From positions 622,169 to 686,168 of the forward strand of contig NZ_LIYH01000001.1 in assembly GCF_001905885.1 (NCBI RefSeq): DNA of 64,000 nucleotides, written 5' to 3'. Below are positions 33,015-41,171 of this stretch, piece after piece. The stretch comes from Streptomyces sp. CB03234 (GTDB lineage: Bacteria; Actinomycetota; Actinomycetes; Streptomycetales; Streptomycetaceae). The position numbers and the translations under genes were made by a program. Positions within the stretch are counted from its first letter, which is position 1; every line of letters begins with the position of its first letter. The notes under the pieces are model-generated. The model searched no databases. It was not told the origin of the DNA and saw nothing but the letters and a program-made list of their open reading frames with translations.

Positions 33015-33797
33015 TCAGTAGCGGACGCTGCGCAGGTCATGCGTCCACGCCTCGGCAGGGTTCTTGTCCCAGTAGGCCCGTAGCGCCAACTCCCGTTCGG
33101 AGAAGCGACCCTGGTGGCACAGGCCGCCGTGGGAGAGGGTGACGCTCATGGCGAGCGACGACTCGGTGGTGACCCAGTGGGGGGTCAGGGCATGGCTCCA
33201 CAACTGGTCGCCGGGCCGCACGACGACGGACTGGCGGTCGGCCGCGTCATGCTCGGGCGGCTCCTCACCCGTCGTCTCGCCGATCACCGCGGCCTCGGCC
33301 GAGAGGTGCTTGTCGGGTGCGAGGTAGCTGTGGAACGTCTTGGTGCCATGCACCTGCCAGACCAGACCGTGCGAGTTGTCGTTGTGGTACGTCGAGGACG
33401 CGCCTTCGGTGGACAGGAAGAGGATCGGAGCCAGGCGCTGCCAGGTGAAACCCCGGGCGGACAGATGGGCGCGCCAGGGGATCATCACCTCGTCCTGGAA
33501 GCCGTGCAGAAGGTCGTCGTAGAAGCGGCTGAGGTTGAAGTGCACCAGCCGGAACGGCCACGTGACGATCTCTTCGAGCGGGGCGGTGCGGAAGGCGGCG
33601 GTGCGGTCCATGCGCACCTGCCAGTCGTCGTCTCCGAGGATCGTGAAGCGCACTTCCGTGTCCTGGCGGATGTGGTCGAGGACGTCGATGGCGGGCAGGA
33701 ACGTGTAGTCGAAGGGGACCTCCAGGGAGAAGTTCGGTGGTTGCCGCCACCGATGTGTGAAGTCGTCCGGTGTCGTGATCGTCATAGGGCGGTCCAT
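33015..33797 (-). CDS. JmjC/cupin-type Fe(II)/2-oxoglutarate oxygenase
   Basis: 260 residues. The cupin metal site is visible: TYHNDNSHGLVWQVHGTKTF has the HxD pair, and DQLWSHALTPHWVTT supplies the distal His; FRLVHFNLSRFYDDL leads into the core. Such enzymes hydroxylate carbons of amino-acid side chains in proteins or peptides. It is the last gene of a leftward operon containing two radical-SAM enzymes, which suggests it acts on the same peptide substrate. An alternative ATG at 33785 is possible. Confidence 0.8.
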   Translation of the reverse strand: MDRPMTITTPDDFTHRWRQPPNFSLEVPFDYTFLPAIDVLDHIRQDTEVRFTILGDDDWQVRMDRTAAFRTAPLEEIVTWPFRLVHFNLSRFYDDLLHGFQDEVMIPWRAHLSARGFTWQRLAPILFLSTEGASSTYHNDNSHGLVWQVHGTKTFHSYLAPDKHLSAEAAVIGETTGEEPPEHDAADRQSVVVRPGDQLWSHALTPHWVTTESSLAMSVTLSHGGLCHQGRFSERELALRAYWDKNPAEAWTHDLRSVRY

Positions 33798-33819
33798 GAA
33801 GTCGTGTACGTAGCGCCGC

Positions 33820-34725
33820 TCACGCCGGCGCGGCGCACGACGCCGCGCGGTCGTCGGATGCGGCGGAGGATCGGCAGATGGCAGCGCAGTCCGGGGTCAC
33901 GCGGTCCTGCGCCGGATCGGTCAGGAACTGTCTGATGCTGGCCCGAGGCGCATGGACGCTGACTGATGCCTGGCCGTAGGGACAGCGCCGTATGTGACCG
34001 TCCGCGGACACGTACGCGGTCGCCGAGCGGCACGACCACCGCTCGCCCCCCGTGGGTGGCAGCTGTAGGTCCCGGAGCTCACCGAGGTAGGCCCGGTACC
34101 GATCGGACAGGTTGAAGTAGCGGCTCAGCACGTCGGCGTCCAGATGCTGCTGTACGAGATAGTCCTGGACCGACTTGCCGTCCCGGCGCAAGGCGCGTTC
34201 GTCGAGGACGACGGGGCTGAACTGGACCTCCACGCCTGCCTCGGACACGAGGTCGGCCAGCTCCTGGCACTCATCGTCGCTCAGGCCCCAGCAGGTGACG
34301 TGGAGGATCTTCGTCTCGGTGCTGATGGCGCGTAGCGTGGCGATGCCCGAGGCCGCTGTGCGGGTGGTGCGTCCCAGCAGCATCGCGCCTTGCGAGTCGG
34401 CGGACACGGTCACGTTGCTCAGCAGGTGGGTGACCTGGGAGAGGGCGATGACCTCGGCCACGGAGCGAGCCGAGGTCACCATCGACACCGACATGCCGAA
34501 CTGGTGCGACAGCCGGGCAAGCTGCCTGAGCTGCGGATGGTGGGTGGGCTCGCCACCCGTCAGACAAACGCCCTCCACGCCGGCCTCCCGCAGCCGCGAC
34601 AGTGTGCGTGTGAACGTCGCGGTGTCGAGGAAGCCGTGAGCACGGTCGGCGCGAAAGCAGAAGCCGCAGGCCACCTTGCAGTGCCCGGCCGTGGAGACCA
34701 GCGCCGTACGGACTTGGACGCTCAT
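33820..34725 (-). CDS. Radical SAM enzyme
   Basis: 301 residues. The [4Fe-4S]/AdoMet motif is TAGHCKVACGFCFRADR (CxxxCxxC), followed by GVCLTGGEPTHHPQL (GGE motif) and TSARSVAEVIALS. Late Cys residues (ERWSCRSATAY, HIRRCPYGQ, TPDCAAICRSS) could hold an auxiliary cluster. It performs AdoMet radical chemistry; the reaction is not readable. The start ATG overlaps the stop of the preceding SPASM enzyme (ATGA), so the two are made together. Confidence 0.9.
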   Translation of the reverse strand: MSVQVRTALVSTAGHCKVACGFCFRADRAHGFLDTATFTRTLSRLREAGVEGVCLTGGEPTHHPQLRQLARLSHQFGMSVSMVTSARSVAEVIALSQVTHLLSNVTVSADSQGAMLLGRTTRTAASGIATLRAISTETKILHVTCWGLSDDECQELADLVSEAGVEVQFSPVVLDERALRRDGKSVQDYLVQQHLDADVLSRYFNLSDRYRAYLGELRDLQLPPTGGERWSCRSATAYVSADGHIRRCPYGQASVSVHAPRASIRQFLTDPAQDRVTPDCAAICRSSAASDDRAASCAAPA

Positions 34726-36023
34726 TGCACCCCCGTGTTGTCCCACACGGCTATCTCCACGGTGCTCGTGTAGAACGCGCACATCTCGGGATCAGGGCTG
34801 GTGCCTCCGACGAGGGCCTGCTCGTTGCGGGAAGGGCCGCCGCAGATGGCGAGCGCCGGGCAGTTCCCGCACTCGGGGATCGGCGCGACGTTCTTCGCCA
34901 CACCAGCCATTCGGCCTGGATCGGCACGCAACTCGTCCAGGGTGTGCAGGAACGACGGCTCGGTGAAGTTGATGTCGCACAGGCTGACCCGGTTGCCGGG
35001 CAACAGGGCGGCGTTCAGACTGCGGTCCCCCTGCATGTGGTCGAACAGCATCGGCCGGCGGGTGTCGAGGGCCTGGAAGGCGCGGTCGAGGACAGAGAAC
35101 AGCATTCCGCCGCGCCCCAGGGCGGCCAGGCGTGCCTCGTACAGCTCGCGGGCCAGATCGGCGCCGTTGACCTGCCAGCGGCCCGCGGTCGGGATGGGGG
35201 TGTTGACGTAGATGAACTTCAGCCCGAGGTCGTCGATGATCCACCGGACGGTCTCGGCGAGGCGCCCTATGTTCGCTGCCGTCGGGGTGAGGTTGCAGCC
35301 CACGTGCAGCCCCTCCGCCTCGACGAATCGGGTGACGTTGCGGCGAATACGGTCGTCTGCGGGCTGTCCGCCGAGCAGAAGGCGGTGGGCGGAGTTGATA
35401 CCCGGGGGGCCGTCGATGGAGATGCCGACCCCGTACTCGTACGAGACGAAGTGGGCGAGGGCTTCGTCGGTGAGACGGGCCCCGTTGGTGACGACCGTGC
35501 GCCGGACCCTTGCAACGTCGTAGCGGTCGGCGAGGGTATCTGCGAGCCGGTCACCGTACTGCATGAGGTCGAAGCGGATCGTCGGCTCGCCGCCGAACCA
35601 CTGGATGGACACCTCTTCCTGGCCGGCGTTCTGCTCGAACAGGAACTCCAGGCCCTCCGACAGCTCCTCCTTCGTCATGTCCGGCTTGCCGGTGTTCGTA
35701 TCGACGAAGCAGTAAGTGCAGGCCATGTTGCAGCGGTCGGTGAGCACTACGCGCAGACCACTGATGCGGTCAGGTGTGGCGTCGAGCCCAAGGAGTCGAA
35801 GACGGTTACGGAGTGCTTCTCGCCGGTCGGCCAGGGGGCCGTCGGAGGTGAAGCCGAGCCCTGCGAGGGCTTCATGAGTCGCGGTCGGGGGGACCCCGGC
35901 GAGGTCGTGGACCTCGCCGGAGTCGATGAACACACTGTCCAGCCCGACCGGGTCGAGGAGAACTGCTTCCCCGTCCCGCTCGTACTGGAAGTACTTCCCC
36001 CACAGCATCCGGGGGACGGCCAT
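34722..36023 (-). CDS. Radical SAM/SPASM peptide- or protein-modifying enzyme
   Basis: 433 residues. Radical-SAM motif VLTDRCNMACTYCFVDTN, then WFGGEPTIRFDLM, VVTNGARL and VGISIDGPPGINSAHR. The C-terminal SPASM-type cluster region includes VSLCDINFTEPSF, IPECGNCPALAICGGPSRN and DPEMCAFY. The order and spacing match maturases that crosslink or modify ribosomally made peptides. N-terminal ~90 residues (MLWGKYFQYERDG ...) could be a substrate-binding part. It begins five bases after the stop of the 119-residue protein, its most likely partner or substrate. Confidence 0.9.
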   Translation of the reverse strand: MAVPRMLWGKYFQYERDGEAVLLDPVGLDSVFIDSGEVHDLAGVPPTATHEALAGLGFTSDGPLADRREALRNRLRLLGLDATPDRISGLRVVLTDRCNMACTYCFVDTNTGKPDMTKEELSEGLEFLFEQNAGQEEVSIQWFGGEPTIRFDLMQYGDRLADTLADRYDVARVRRTVVTNGARLTDEALAHFVSYEYGVGISIDGPPGINSAHRLLLGGQPADDRIRRNVTRFVEAEGLHVGCNLTPTAANIGRLAETVRWIIDDLGLKFIYVNTPIPTAGRWQVNGADLARELYEARLAALGRGGMLFSVLDRAFQALDTRRPMLFDHMQGDRSLNAALLPGNRVSLCDINFTEPSFLHTLDELRADPGRMAGVAKNVAPIPECGNCPALAICGGPSRNEQALVGGTSPDPEMCAFYTSTVEIAVWDNTGVQ

Positions 36024-36028
36024 GTTGG

Positions 36029-36388
36029 TCAGGCCGCCGTTTCCTCTTCGGCGATGCCGAGCTCGGCCATGACCTCGCGGACCTTGTCCTCGGCGGTGGC
36101 CTGGAGCTTCGCGGAGGTGGCCGGCGAGCCACCGTCGGCGAGGACGATCACGCCGGGCAGGGTCGGGTTGGGGGCGATGACCGTGATGCCGGCCGGGTCG
36201 GTGCCGATGACCATGATCGCGTCCTTCAGCTCGACCCAGTCGGTCTGCTCCTTGAGCGCGTCGATGATGCGGCCCTGCTTCTCCTGGAAGGAGGCCCGCT
36301 CGCCCATCCAGACGCCCGCCTTGGACTTGGAGTCCACGACGTCCGCGTAGATCAGGTGGTCCTTCTTCTCTCGCCTGGGCTGAGGCAC
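36029..36388 (-). CDS. Small protein adjacent to the SPASM enzyme; candidate substrate or partner
   Basis: 119 residues. Charged start MPQPRREKKDHLIYADVVD, then WMGERASFQEKQGRII, DWVELKDAIMVIGTDPAGITV, IAPNPTLPGVIVLADGGSP and a helical acidic end, REVMAELGIAEEETAA. No Cys, no leader-peptide cleavage site and no repeated core are visible, so a classical RiPP precursor is doubtful. A folded protein modified by the enzymes, or a recognition partner, is equally possible. It is translated just ahead of the SPASM gene. Confidence 0.6.
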   Translation of the reverse strand: MPQPRREKKDHLIYADVVDSKSKAGVWMGERASFQEKQGRIIDALKEQTDWVELKDAIMVIGTDPAGITVIAPNPTLPGVIVLADGGSPATSAKLQATAEDKVREVMAELGIAEEETAA

Positions 36389-36454
36389 AGTTGATCCTCT
36401 CTGTGTGTCGGACGTGCTGGAACAATCACTTGCATCCGCCGGGGTCCGGCGGGG

Positions 36455-36536
36455 GCCGCCCCACGGGGAGTGGGTGGGGCGGCGTCTAGCCGCTCTGCGG
36501 CAGCTCCCACGGGGGAGGAGTTCAGGCCGCAGAGCG
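36455..36536. terminator. Two hairpins between the small protein and the 139-residue gene
   Basis: Stem GCCGCCCCAC / GTGGGGCGGC (36455-36483) and stem CGCTCTGCGGC / GCCGCAGAGCG (36491-36536). They probably end transcription of the 36541-36960 gene and separate it from the radical-SAM operon. Confidence 0.65.
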
Positions 36537-36540
36537 AGTC

Positions 36541-36960
36541 CTAATGGGGGCCTTCGCGTTCCCGGCGCGCCTTGATCAGGGCGCGGTGAAGCCCGTCAGG
36601 TGAGATCACGGCACGGGGGCCGGTGGGCAGCCGGTGCCAGTGGAGTCCGGGGCCGGACGTCCGCTTCGCCGAGGGGACGAGAACGTGGCAGGACGGTCCC
36701 AACGCGACAGTGCCCTGTTCCTCCCACCGTTCAGCGGTGCCGACCGGCGTCAGGAAGTACATGCGCGGCTCACGGCCGCCGTCGTCGAGGACGACGGACC
36801 CGACAGGTAGCCCCTGCTCCTCGATGAGCTCTACAGCCCTGCGGCCCACGTGCTCGGGCGCACGGATGGCGTCCCACCACGTGCCGGCGGGACACAACTC
36901 CGGCTCGCTGCCGAGAGGCATCCACCTTGGCAGTCGAGTGGTCGGGATCGCGTCCGACAT
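36541..36960 (-). CDS. Hypothetical protein paired with XRE regulator
   Basis: 139 residues: WMPLGSEPELCPAGTWWDAIRAP, VSWVLD-type strands (SVVLDDGGREPRMYFLTP), EEQGTVALGPSCHVLVPSAKR and GPGLHWHRLPTGPRAVI. Small single-domain proteins of this pattern accompany XRE/TPR regulators in Streptomyces; their role is unknown. Two Cys and two His could form a metal site but this is speculative. Confidence 0.6.
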   Translation of the reverse strand: MSDAIPTTRLPRWMPLGSEPELCPAGTWWDAIRAPEHVGRRAVELIEEQGLPVGSVVLDDGGREPRMYFLTPVGTAERWEEQGTVALGPSCHVLVPSAKRTSGPGLHWHRLPTGPRAVISPDGLHRALIKARREREGPH

Positions 36961-37079
36961 AGGAAAGGCCCCCTCACAACTGAGTGTGAGAGGACCATTC
37001 CACTCTGGAGGCGGGTGTGCGCGGACAAACTGTCCGCACCCAATTCAGGCCAAGTCCCGCGAGAGTAAGGGGAGTTGTG

Positions 37080-38309
37080 CTAGGCGACTCCGGCCCAGGT
37101 GCCGAACGCGGACAACTCGGCTGACGGGTGCGTGTCCATGCGCAGCAGCGAGCCGAGCGTTTCGCGTACGGATGGGTGGAATCGCGTGTGATTCGGCGCG
37201 ATCTTCCGGGCTCGCTTCAGCTCCGCGAACGCTCCACCGCGGTCACCTTCCGCCAGGCGCGCGGAGGCGACGTCGATGTGATGGTGGCTGGATCGCTCAC
37301 CCACCGTGGAGGCAGGCGGCGCCCATGCCGCTCCGCCCTGTCCCCATTCAGCGAGCCGGGCGAGGGCCTGCTCGCTGTCGCCGGTGTCGATCAACGTATG
37401 CACCGAGTGGATCTTGATGTTTGTGGGGCCGAAGCTCATCTCGTAGGCCAGGCTGTCCCGGTTGCCGGCCATCAGCGCGACTTGCTCTGCTTCGCGCAGG
37501 AACTCTTCCGCCGCATCGGGGTTGTTGTCCCGCGATTCAACGACCGCCAGCTTCAGCAGCAGCGCCCCGTCGACCGCAAGCGCGTCGTCGGTGTACGAAT
37601 GCTCCGGCTGGGCCCGCTCCAACTCGTGCCGCAGACCCTTGAGCTTGCGACGAGCCGACTCAGTAGCTCCCTGCCGCAGCATCGACCCCGCCACCAGGAA
37701 CCCGGCCGTGAACTGCATGAGGGGGTCACCACTGCGATCCGCTGCCCACCTCACCCGCTCCAGCGCCGTATTGCCGAGGTCGTGGTGCCCCATCTTGTGG
37801 GCCAGGCTGTTGACGGCGCGGTAGGCGCGGGCCAGATGCCAGAACGCCTTCTGCTGTTCATCTCCACGCGCGCTGAGAGCGACGTGGGTCAGTTCTGTGA
37901 TCACCGGCGGGAGCAGCGGCCCCATCGGCACGTACCGGGCATCACGCCGGAGAGCTGCGATCTGGTCCACCTCGGAGGCCAGGACCGGCAGAGCGCGTGG
38001 ACGCGTCTCCAGCTCATCTGGGGTGTCGAAGCACAGCAGGATGCGCCTCAGCTCCGGAATGACGGCGTGCACGCCGTCCTCCGCCTCGGGGTCCCCGTAG
38101 TACGGCTGACCGGTCAGCACTTCGGGGCCGAAGTGCAGGGCCCTGGACAGGGCGAGAATCAGGCTCGGAGTCGCCTTCCGCGCACCGGACTCCAGCTTCT
38201 GTATCAGGCTGGGGGATACCGCGACCCGCTGGGCAAGCTGCGCGGCGGACAGTCCCCGCGTCTTGCGTGCCACCCGGAGCCGGTCCCCCAGCATAACGCT
38301 CTCATTCAC
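37080..38309 (-). CDS. XRE-family regulator with TPR-like C-terminus
   Basis: About 409 residues from a GTG at 38309 with GAGGGGAAG upstream. N-terminal helix-turn-helix: LGDRLRVARKTRGLSAAQLAQRVAVSPSLIQKLESG, in two parts, then TPSLILALSRALHF. The remaining ~300 residues are paired helices (WHLARAYRAVNSLAHKMG, AFAELKRARKIAPNHTRFH) resembling the peptide-sensing TPR domains of RRNPP/SARP-like regulators. Probably controls the 139-residue gene and perhaps the radical-SAM operon; the ligand is unknown. Confidence 0.8.
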   Translation of the reverse strand: MNESVMLGDRLRVARKTRGLSAAQLAQRVAVSPSLIQKLESGARKATPSLILALSRALHFGPEVLTGQPYYGDPEAEDGVHAVIPELRRILLCFDTPDELETRPRALPVLASEVDQIAALRRDARYVPMGPLLPPVITELTHVALSARGDEQQKAFWHLARAYRAVNSLAHKMGHHDLGNTALERVRWAADRSGDPLMQFTAGFLVAGSMLRQGATESARRKLKGLRHELERAQPEHSYTDDALAVDGALLLKLAVVESRDNNPDAAEEFLREAEQVALMAGNRDSLAYEMSFGPTNIKIHSVHTLIDTGDSEQALARLAEWGQGGAAWAPPASTVGERSSHHHIDVASARLAEGDRGGAFAELKRARKIAPNHTRFHPSVRETLGSLLRMDTHPSAELSAFGTWAGVA

Positions 38310-38523
38310 GTCGGCTTCCCCTCGCTGATCGGAGCATTGTGGCCAGAGTACGTATTGCGAATGGTGCCCAGAAGGCCCGTCGCCAAGTGTTAACGGACCG
38401 ACGGAGCAAACCCGTAGATCCACGCCAGGACGCCCGTACGGCTGGCCAGGCACGGGACGGCGCCCGCCGGGGCTCCGTTACCGCCGCCTCGAGGTGTCCG
38501 ACACTGCTCCTAGCGTCGGCTGA
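38310..38523. promoter_or_regulatory. Right edge of the island
   Basis: 214 bp between the divergent XRE regulator and the resumed phage operon. It contains TTAACGG and an AT-richer block near 38335-38395 that may hold the regulator's promoter. I found no repeat shared with the island's left edge and no recombinase gene. Confidence 0.4.
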
Positions 38524-38901
38524 ATGGATCAGACGAACGACACGGCCACCGCCCGGCGCGTGGAGATCAGCGCGCGGGGCGGTCGGGCCGACATCGAGAT
38601 CGACGGCTCGCGAATCGACCCGAGCGCCGTCAAGGCGTACTCGGTCAGCCACTTCGCCGGGGAACGGCCGGAGGTCCTGCTGCACGTCGCGGACCGCGGC
38701 GATAGTCAGTGGTCGGGGATGGCCCGTGTCGCGATTGCCGACCCGCCCGACCCGGGGCCAGTGGCAGCCATCTTCCTGGACGCGATCGACCCGGAGGCTC
38801 TGGAGCGCGCCGCGCTGGCCCGCCCTGACCTCGGCTCCGAGCCGTACTCGCTGACAAAGGCGATGCTGACCCAGCTTGTGGAGTGGGCTCGTGGCCTTTG
38901 A
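38524..38901 (+). CDS. Phage head/tail-joining-region protein, unknown
   Basis: 125 residues. Beta-rich start VEISARGGRADIEIDGSRIDP, then AYSVSHFAGERPEVLLHV and a short helical C-terminus, AMLTQLVEWARGL. First phage gene after the island, it continues the head-completion series interrupted at 21399. Its end overlaps the next gene by 11 bp. Function not recognised. Confidence 0.65.
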   Translation: MDQTNDTATARRVEISARGGRADIEIDGSRIDPSAVKAYSVSHFAGERPEVLLHVADRGDSQWSGMARVAIADPPDPGPVAAIFLDAIDPEALERAALARPDLGSEPYSLTKAMLTQLVEWARGL

Positions 38902-39328
38902 CGTGGAGGGTGCGCGCCGAGTCGTCGGCCGCATCCTGGACGACAAGCTGGAAGCGTGGCGGGACAGCGCAGGCTGTACGGATGACGTGCTGGACGAGTC
39001 CACGGGCCGGCTCGTGCCGCCCGCGCCGGACGAGGAGTTGGTCTGGGGCGGGCTCGGCGCGGTGATGCCGATCAGCCGCCCGGCCATCACCCAGCCCATC
39101 GGAGGGTCGGTCGCCGTGGAGCCGCCGACCACCGACTACCAGGCCGTGCTGCCGGTCGAAGCGCCGGTGCTGCGGCGCGACGACGTGATCCGCGTGGCCG
39201 GTTCCGTGCGCCCCGGCGGTCCCCGCGACCCGCAGTTGGTCGGCCGACGATTCCGCGTCTCCGACGAAGCGGTCGGCACCTACAGCGTGGTGCGCATCGT
39301 CAGGGTGCAGGTGATTCTCAATGACTGA
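38891..39328 (+). CDS. Phage protein of the DUF6093 type (neck/tail region)
   Basis: 145 residues from a GTG at 38891 with GGAG seven bases before. Features: ARRVVGRILDDKLEAWRD, LVPPAPDEELVWGGLGAVMP, VEAPVLRRDDVIRVAGS and VGTYSVVRIVRVQV. The pattern, a helix, then a beta domain that ends in VxRIxRVQ, is that of conserved siphovirus neck proteins. Its TGA originally overlapped the ATG of the next gene (TGATG); the IS110 element now sits at that junction. The stop codon is kept. Confidence 0.7.
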   Translation: MAFDVEGARRVVGRILDDKLEAWRDSAGCTDDVLDESTGRLVPPAPDEELVWGGLGAVMPISRPAITQPIGGSVAVEPPTTDYQAVLPVEAPVLRRDDVIRVAGSVRPGGPRDPQLVGRRFRVSDEAVGTYSVVRIVRVQVILND

Positions 39329-39329
39329 G

Positions 39330-40532
39330 TCAAGTCGCCTGCGTAACCGGCGAGGCGGAGGTGAACAGCCTCTTGTCGCGCAGCATTGCCCACAGAACGT
39401 CGACCCGTCGTCGGGCGAGAGACAAGAGCGCCTGGGTGTGACGCAACCCTTCGGCACGCTTTTTGAGGTAGTAGTCACGCGACGGACCCGGCCGCATCAT
39501 CGCGGTCTGCGCGGACAGGTAGAAAATGTGCCGCAGGCGCCGGTTGTATCGCTTGGGCCGGTGGTGGTTGCCCGTGCGGCGACCGGAATCACGTGGCACC
39601 GGTGCGAGGCCAGCGTGGGAGGCCAGGCGACCGGCGTCTTTGTACGTGGACAGGTCGCCGACGATGGCGACGAACTCGGCGCCCAGAATGGGGCCCATGC
39701 CCGGCAGGGACTCGATGATCTCGGCGCGGTCGTCCGTACGGAAGGTCTCGCGGATTTCGCGGTCGATGTCCTTGATCCGCTGGTCCAGGGCGAGGAGCTG
39801 GTGGGCAAGGTCGCAGACCAGCTTCGCGGCCCGTTTCTCGCCGGGAAGCGCGGTCTGCTGGGTCTGGGCGGCTTCCACTGCCCTGGCCGCGACATCGGCG
39901 GCACTGTGCACCATTCGCCGTTCCAGCCAGGTGGTCAGTCGCTTGATGCCGATTCGCTGCAGGGCAGCTGGGGTTTGGTATCCGGTGAGCAAGACCAGCG
40001 ATCCCTTGCTGCCCGAGTAGTCGAAGGCGCGCTCCAGTGCCGGGCAGATGCCGAGCAGGAGGTCTCGCAGCCGGTTGAGCAACCGCACCCGGTCGGCGAT
40101 CAGGTCGGCGCGGTGCGCGGTGAGCAGCTGCAGTTCGGAGACCAACTCCGGAGGAGTCGCCAGTGGTGCGAAGTCCCGACGCATCCGGGCCGTGTCGGCG
40201 ATGACCAGGGCGTCTTTCGCGTCGGTCTTCCCTTCGCCGCGGTAGGCACCGGACATGCGGTTGACCGTGCGGCCGGGGACGTACACCACCTGTTGGCTGT
40301 GGGCGATCAGCAGGGCCAGCAGCAGAGCGGAGGCACGGCCGGAGATGTCCACCGCCCACCTCACCTCGCCGCCGGCCTCGCAGGCCGTTGCGATGAGTTG
40401 GAGGATCTCGTCCTCGTTGTTGAGGACCTTCTGGGAGAAGACGGTCTCGCCGTCGGCGTTGACCGCCACCGCCCAGTGATGCCCTTTGCCGGCGTCGATG
40501 CCGACCCATATCCGCTCGCCCAGGTTGGTCAC
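39330..40532 (-). CDS. IS110-family DEDD transposase
   Basis: 400 residues from a GTG at 40532. RuvC-like DEDD domain: VGIDAGKGHHWAVAVN, the second acidic patch AVDISGRASALLL, and GEGKTDAKDALVIADTAR. The C-terminal Tnp_20 domain has IIESLPGMGPILGAEFVAIVG (helix-hairpin-helix-like) and LASHAGLAPVPRDSGRR with the serine proposed as nucleophile. Intact, so the element may be active. It recombines DNA using a bridge RNA in characterised relatives. Confidence 0.95.
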   Translation of the reverse strand: MTNLGERIWVGIDAGKGHHWAVAVNADGETVFSQKVLNNEDEILQLIATACEAGGEVRWAVDISGRASALLLALLIAHSQQVVYVPGRTVNRMSGAYRGEGKTDAKDALVIADTARMRRDFAPLATPPELVSELQLLTAHRADLIADRVRLLNRLRDLLLGICPALERAFDYSGSKGSLVLLTGYQTPAALQRIGIKRLTTWLERRMVHSAADVAARAVEAAQTQQTALPGEKRAAKLVCDLAHQLLALDQRIKDIDREIRETFRTDDRAEIIESLPGMGPILGAEFVAIVGDLSTYKDAGRLASHAGLAPVPRDSGRRTGNHHRPKRYNRRLRHIFYLSAQTAMMRPGPSRDYYLKKRAEGLRHTQALLSLARRRVDVLWAMLRDKRLFTSASPVTQAT

Positions 40533-40574
40533 CGCGGCTCGCTCCGATCCTCCGTGCCAGCAATTTCATGGCCC

Positions 40575-40725
40575 GAGGAACACTCCGCCGACGCGTCCTT
40601 AATCTGCGATGCCCGCAGCTCTCAATCAGCAGTCAGAGCGTCCCGGAGGACCGGGTGGCCATTCACCTGGAGCCATCAGCGGCATCGACTGATCAGCCAC
40701 ACCCGGTCCTCCCGGACCGCCAACA
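40575..40725 (-). ncRNA. Putative IS110 bridge RNA in the element's long end
   Basis: Non-coding end upstream of the transposase. On the minus strand a ~20-bp stem (40696-40717 with 40640-40659) closes a 36-base internal loop (40660-40695). The loop holds ATCAGTC, identical to the insertion site, and CTGATGGCTCC, complementary to the site with one mismatch. A second structured segment (about 40590-40640) contains TTAAGGA, complementary to the element's own edge TCCTTAA. This is the layout of target- and donor-binding loops. Confidence 0.6.
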
Positions 40726-40742
40726 TTCTTAAGGATCGACTG

Positions 40743-41171
40743 ATGGCCCCGGCGAACCCGCACCCCAACGCTCACCCGGACGCGACCGCGTTCCGTGATC
40801 CGATCGCGCTGGCCGCCGTGCTGGCCCGAATGGGCCCGGCGACCCGTGCCCGTACGCGGACGATCACACGGCACCACGCCATGCTGCTGCGGGTCCGCAT
40901 CCAGCGGAACGCTAGCGGTAGGCCCGGCCCGAACGTGATCACCGGGCAGTACCGCGCCTCCTGGGACGTGCGGATGCGCACCGGCGGCGGCGAGGTCACC
41001 GCCGAGGTGTTCTCCGACGCCCCGCAGGCGCGACGACTGGAGTACGGCTTCGTCGGCGTGGACAGCCTCGGGCGGCACTACCGGCAGCCGCCGTTCCCGC
41101 ACGTCGAGCCCGCGTTCCGGCAGACCGAACCCGCGTTCATCCAGGCCCTGGCCGACGGGGTGCTGCCGTGA
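40743..41171 (+). CDS. HK97 gp10-like neck/tail-completion protein
   Basis: 142 residues from the ATG at 40743, which the IS110 edge has left intact. The pattern RTITRHHAMLLRVRIQRNAS, TGQYRASWDVRM, AEVFSDAPQARRLEYGF and PFPHVEPAFRQTEPAFIQAL fits the gp10/neck family: an N-terminal helix, a small beta domain with the RxEYG turn and a PPxPHxxPAF end. It joins head to tail. The insertion removed its original ribosome site context; expression may now depend on IS sequence. Confidence 0.75.
   Translation: MAPANPHPNAHPDATAFRDPIALAAVLARMGPATRARTRTITRHHAMLLRVRIQRNASGRPGPNVITGQYRASWDVRMRTGGGEVTAEVFSDAPQARRLEYGFVGVDSLGRHYRQPPFPHVEPAFRQTEPAFIQALADGVLP

Larger units (their letters stand above)
39323..40743 (-). 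mobile_element. IS110-family insertion sequence
   Basis: GACTGA occurs at both edges (39323-39328 and 40738-40743) and once in the reconstructed empty site, AATGACTGATGGCCCC, giving an element of about 1,415 bp. Both junctions contain the CT dinucleotide typical of IS110 crossover cores. It has no terminal inverted repeats, the transposase stop lies at the very end of one side, and there is a ~205-bp non-coding end upstream of the transposase. It interrupts neither flanking coding frame. Confidence 0.85.

Noticed and set aside
30823..33040. Long minus-strand frame covering aspS
   Set aside because: Antisense to a clear AspRS; composition (Val/Leu/Arg/His) shows the shadow of coding sequence.
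21400..38523. Direct repeats or att sites bounding the island
   Set aside because: I compared both edges and saw no shared repeat; no integrase or transposase lies inside.
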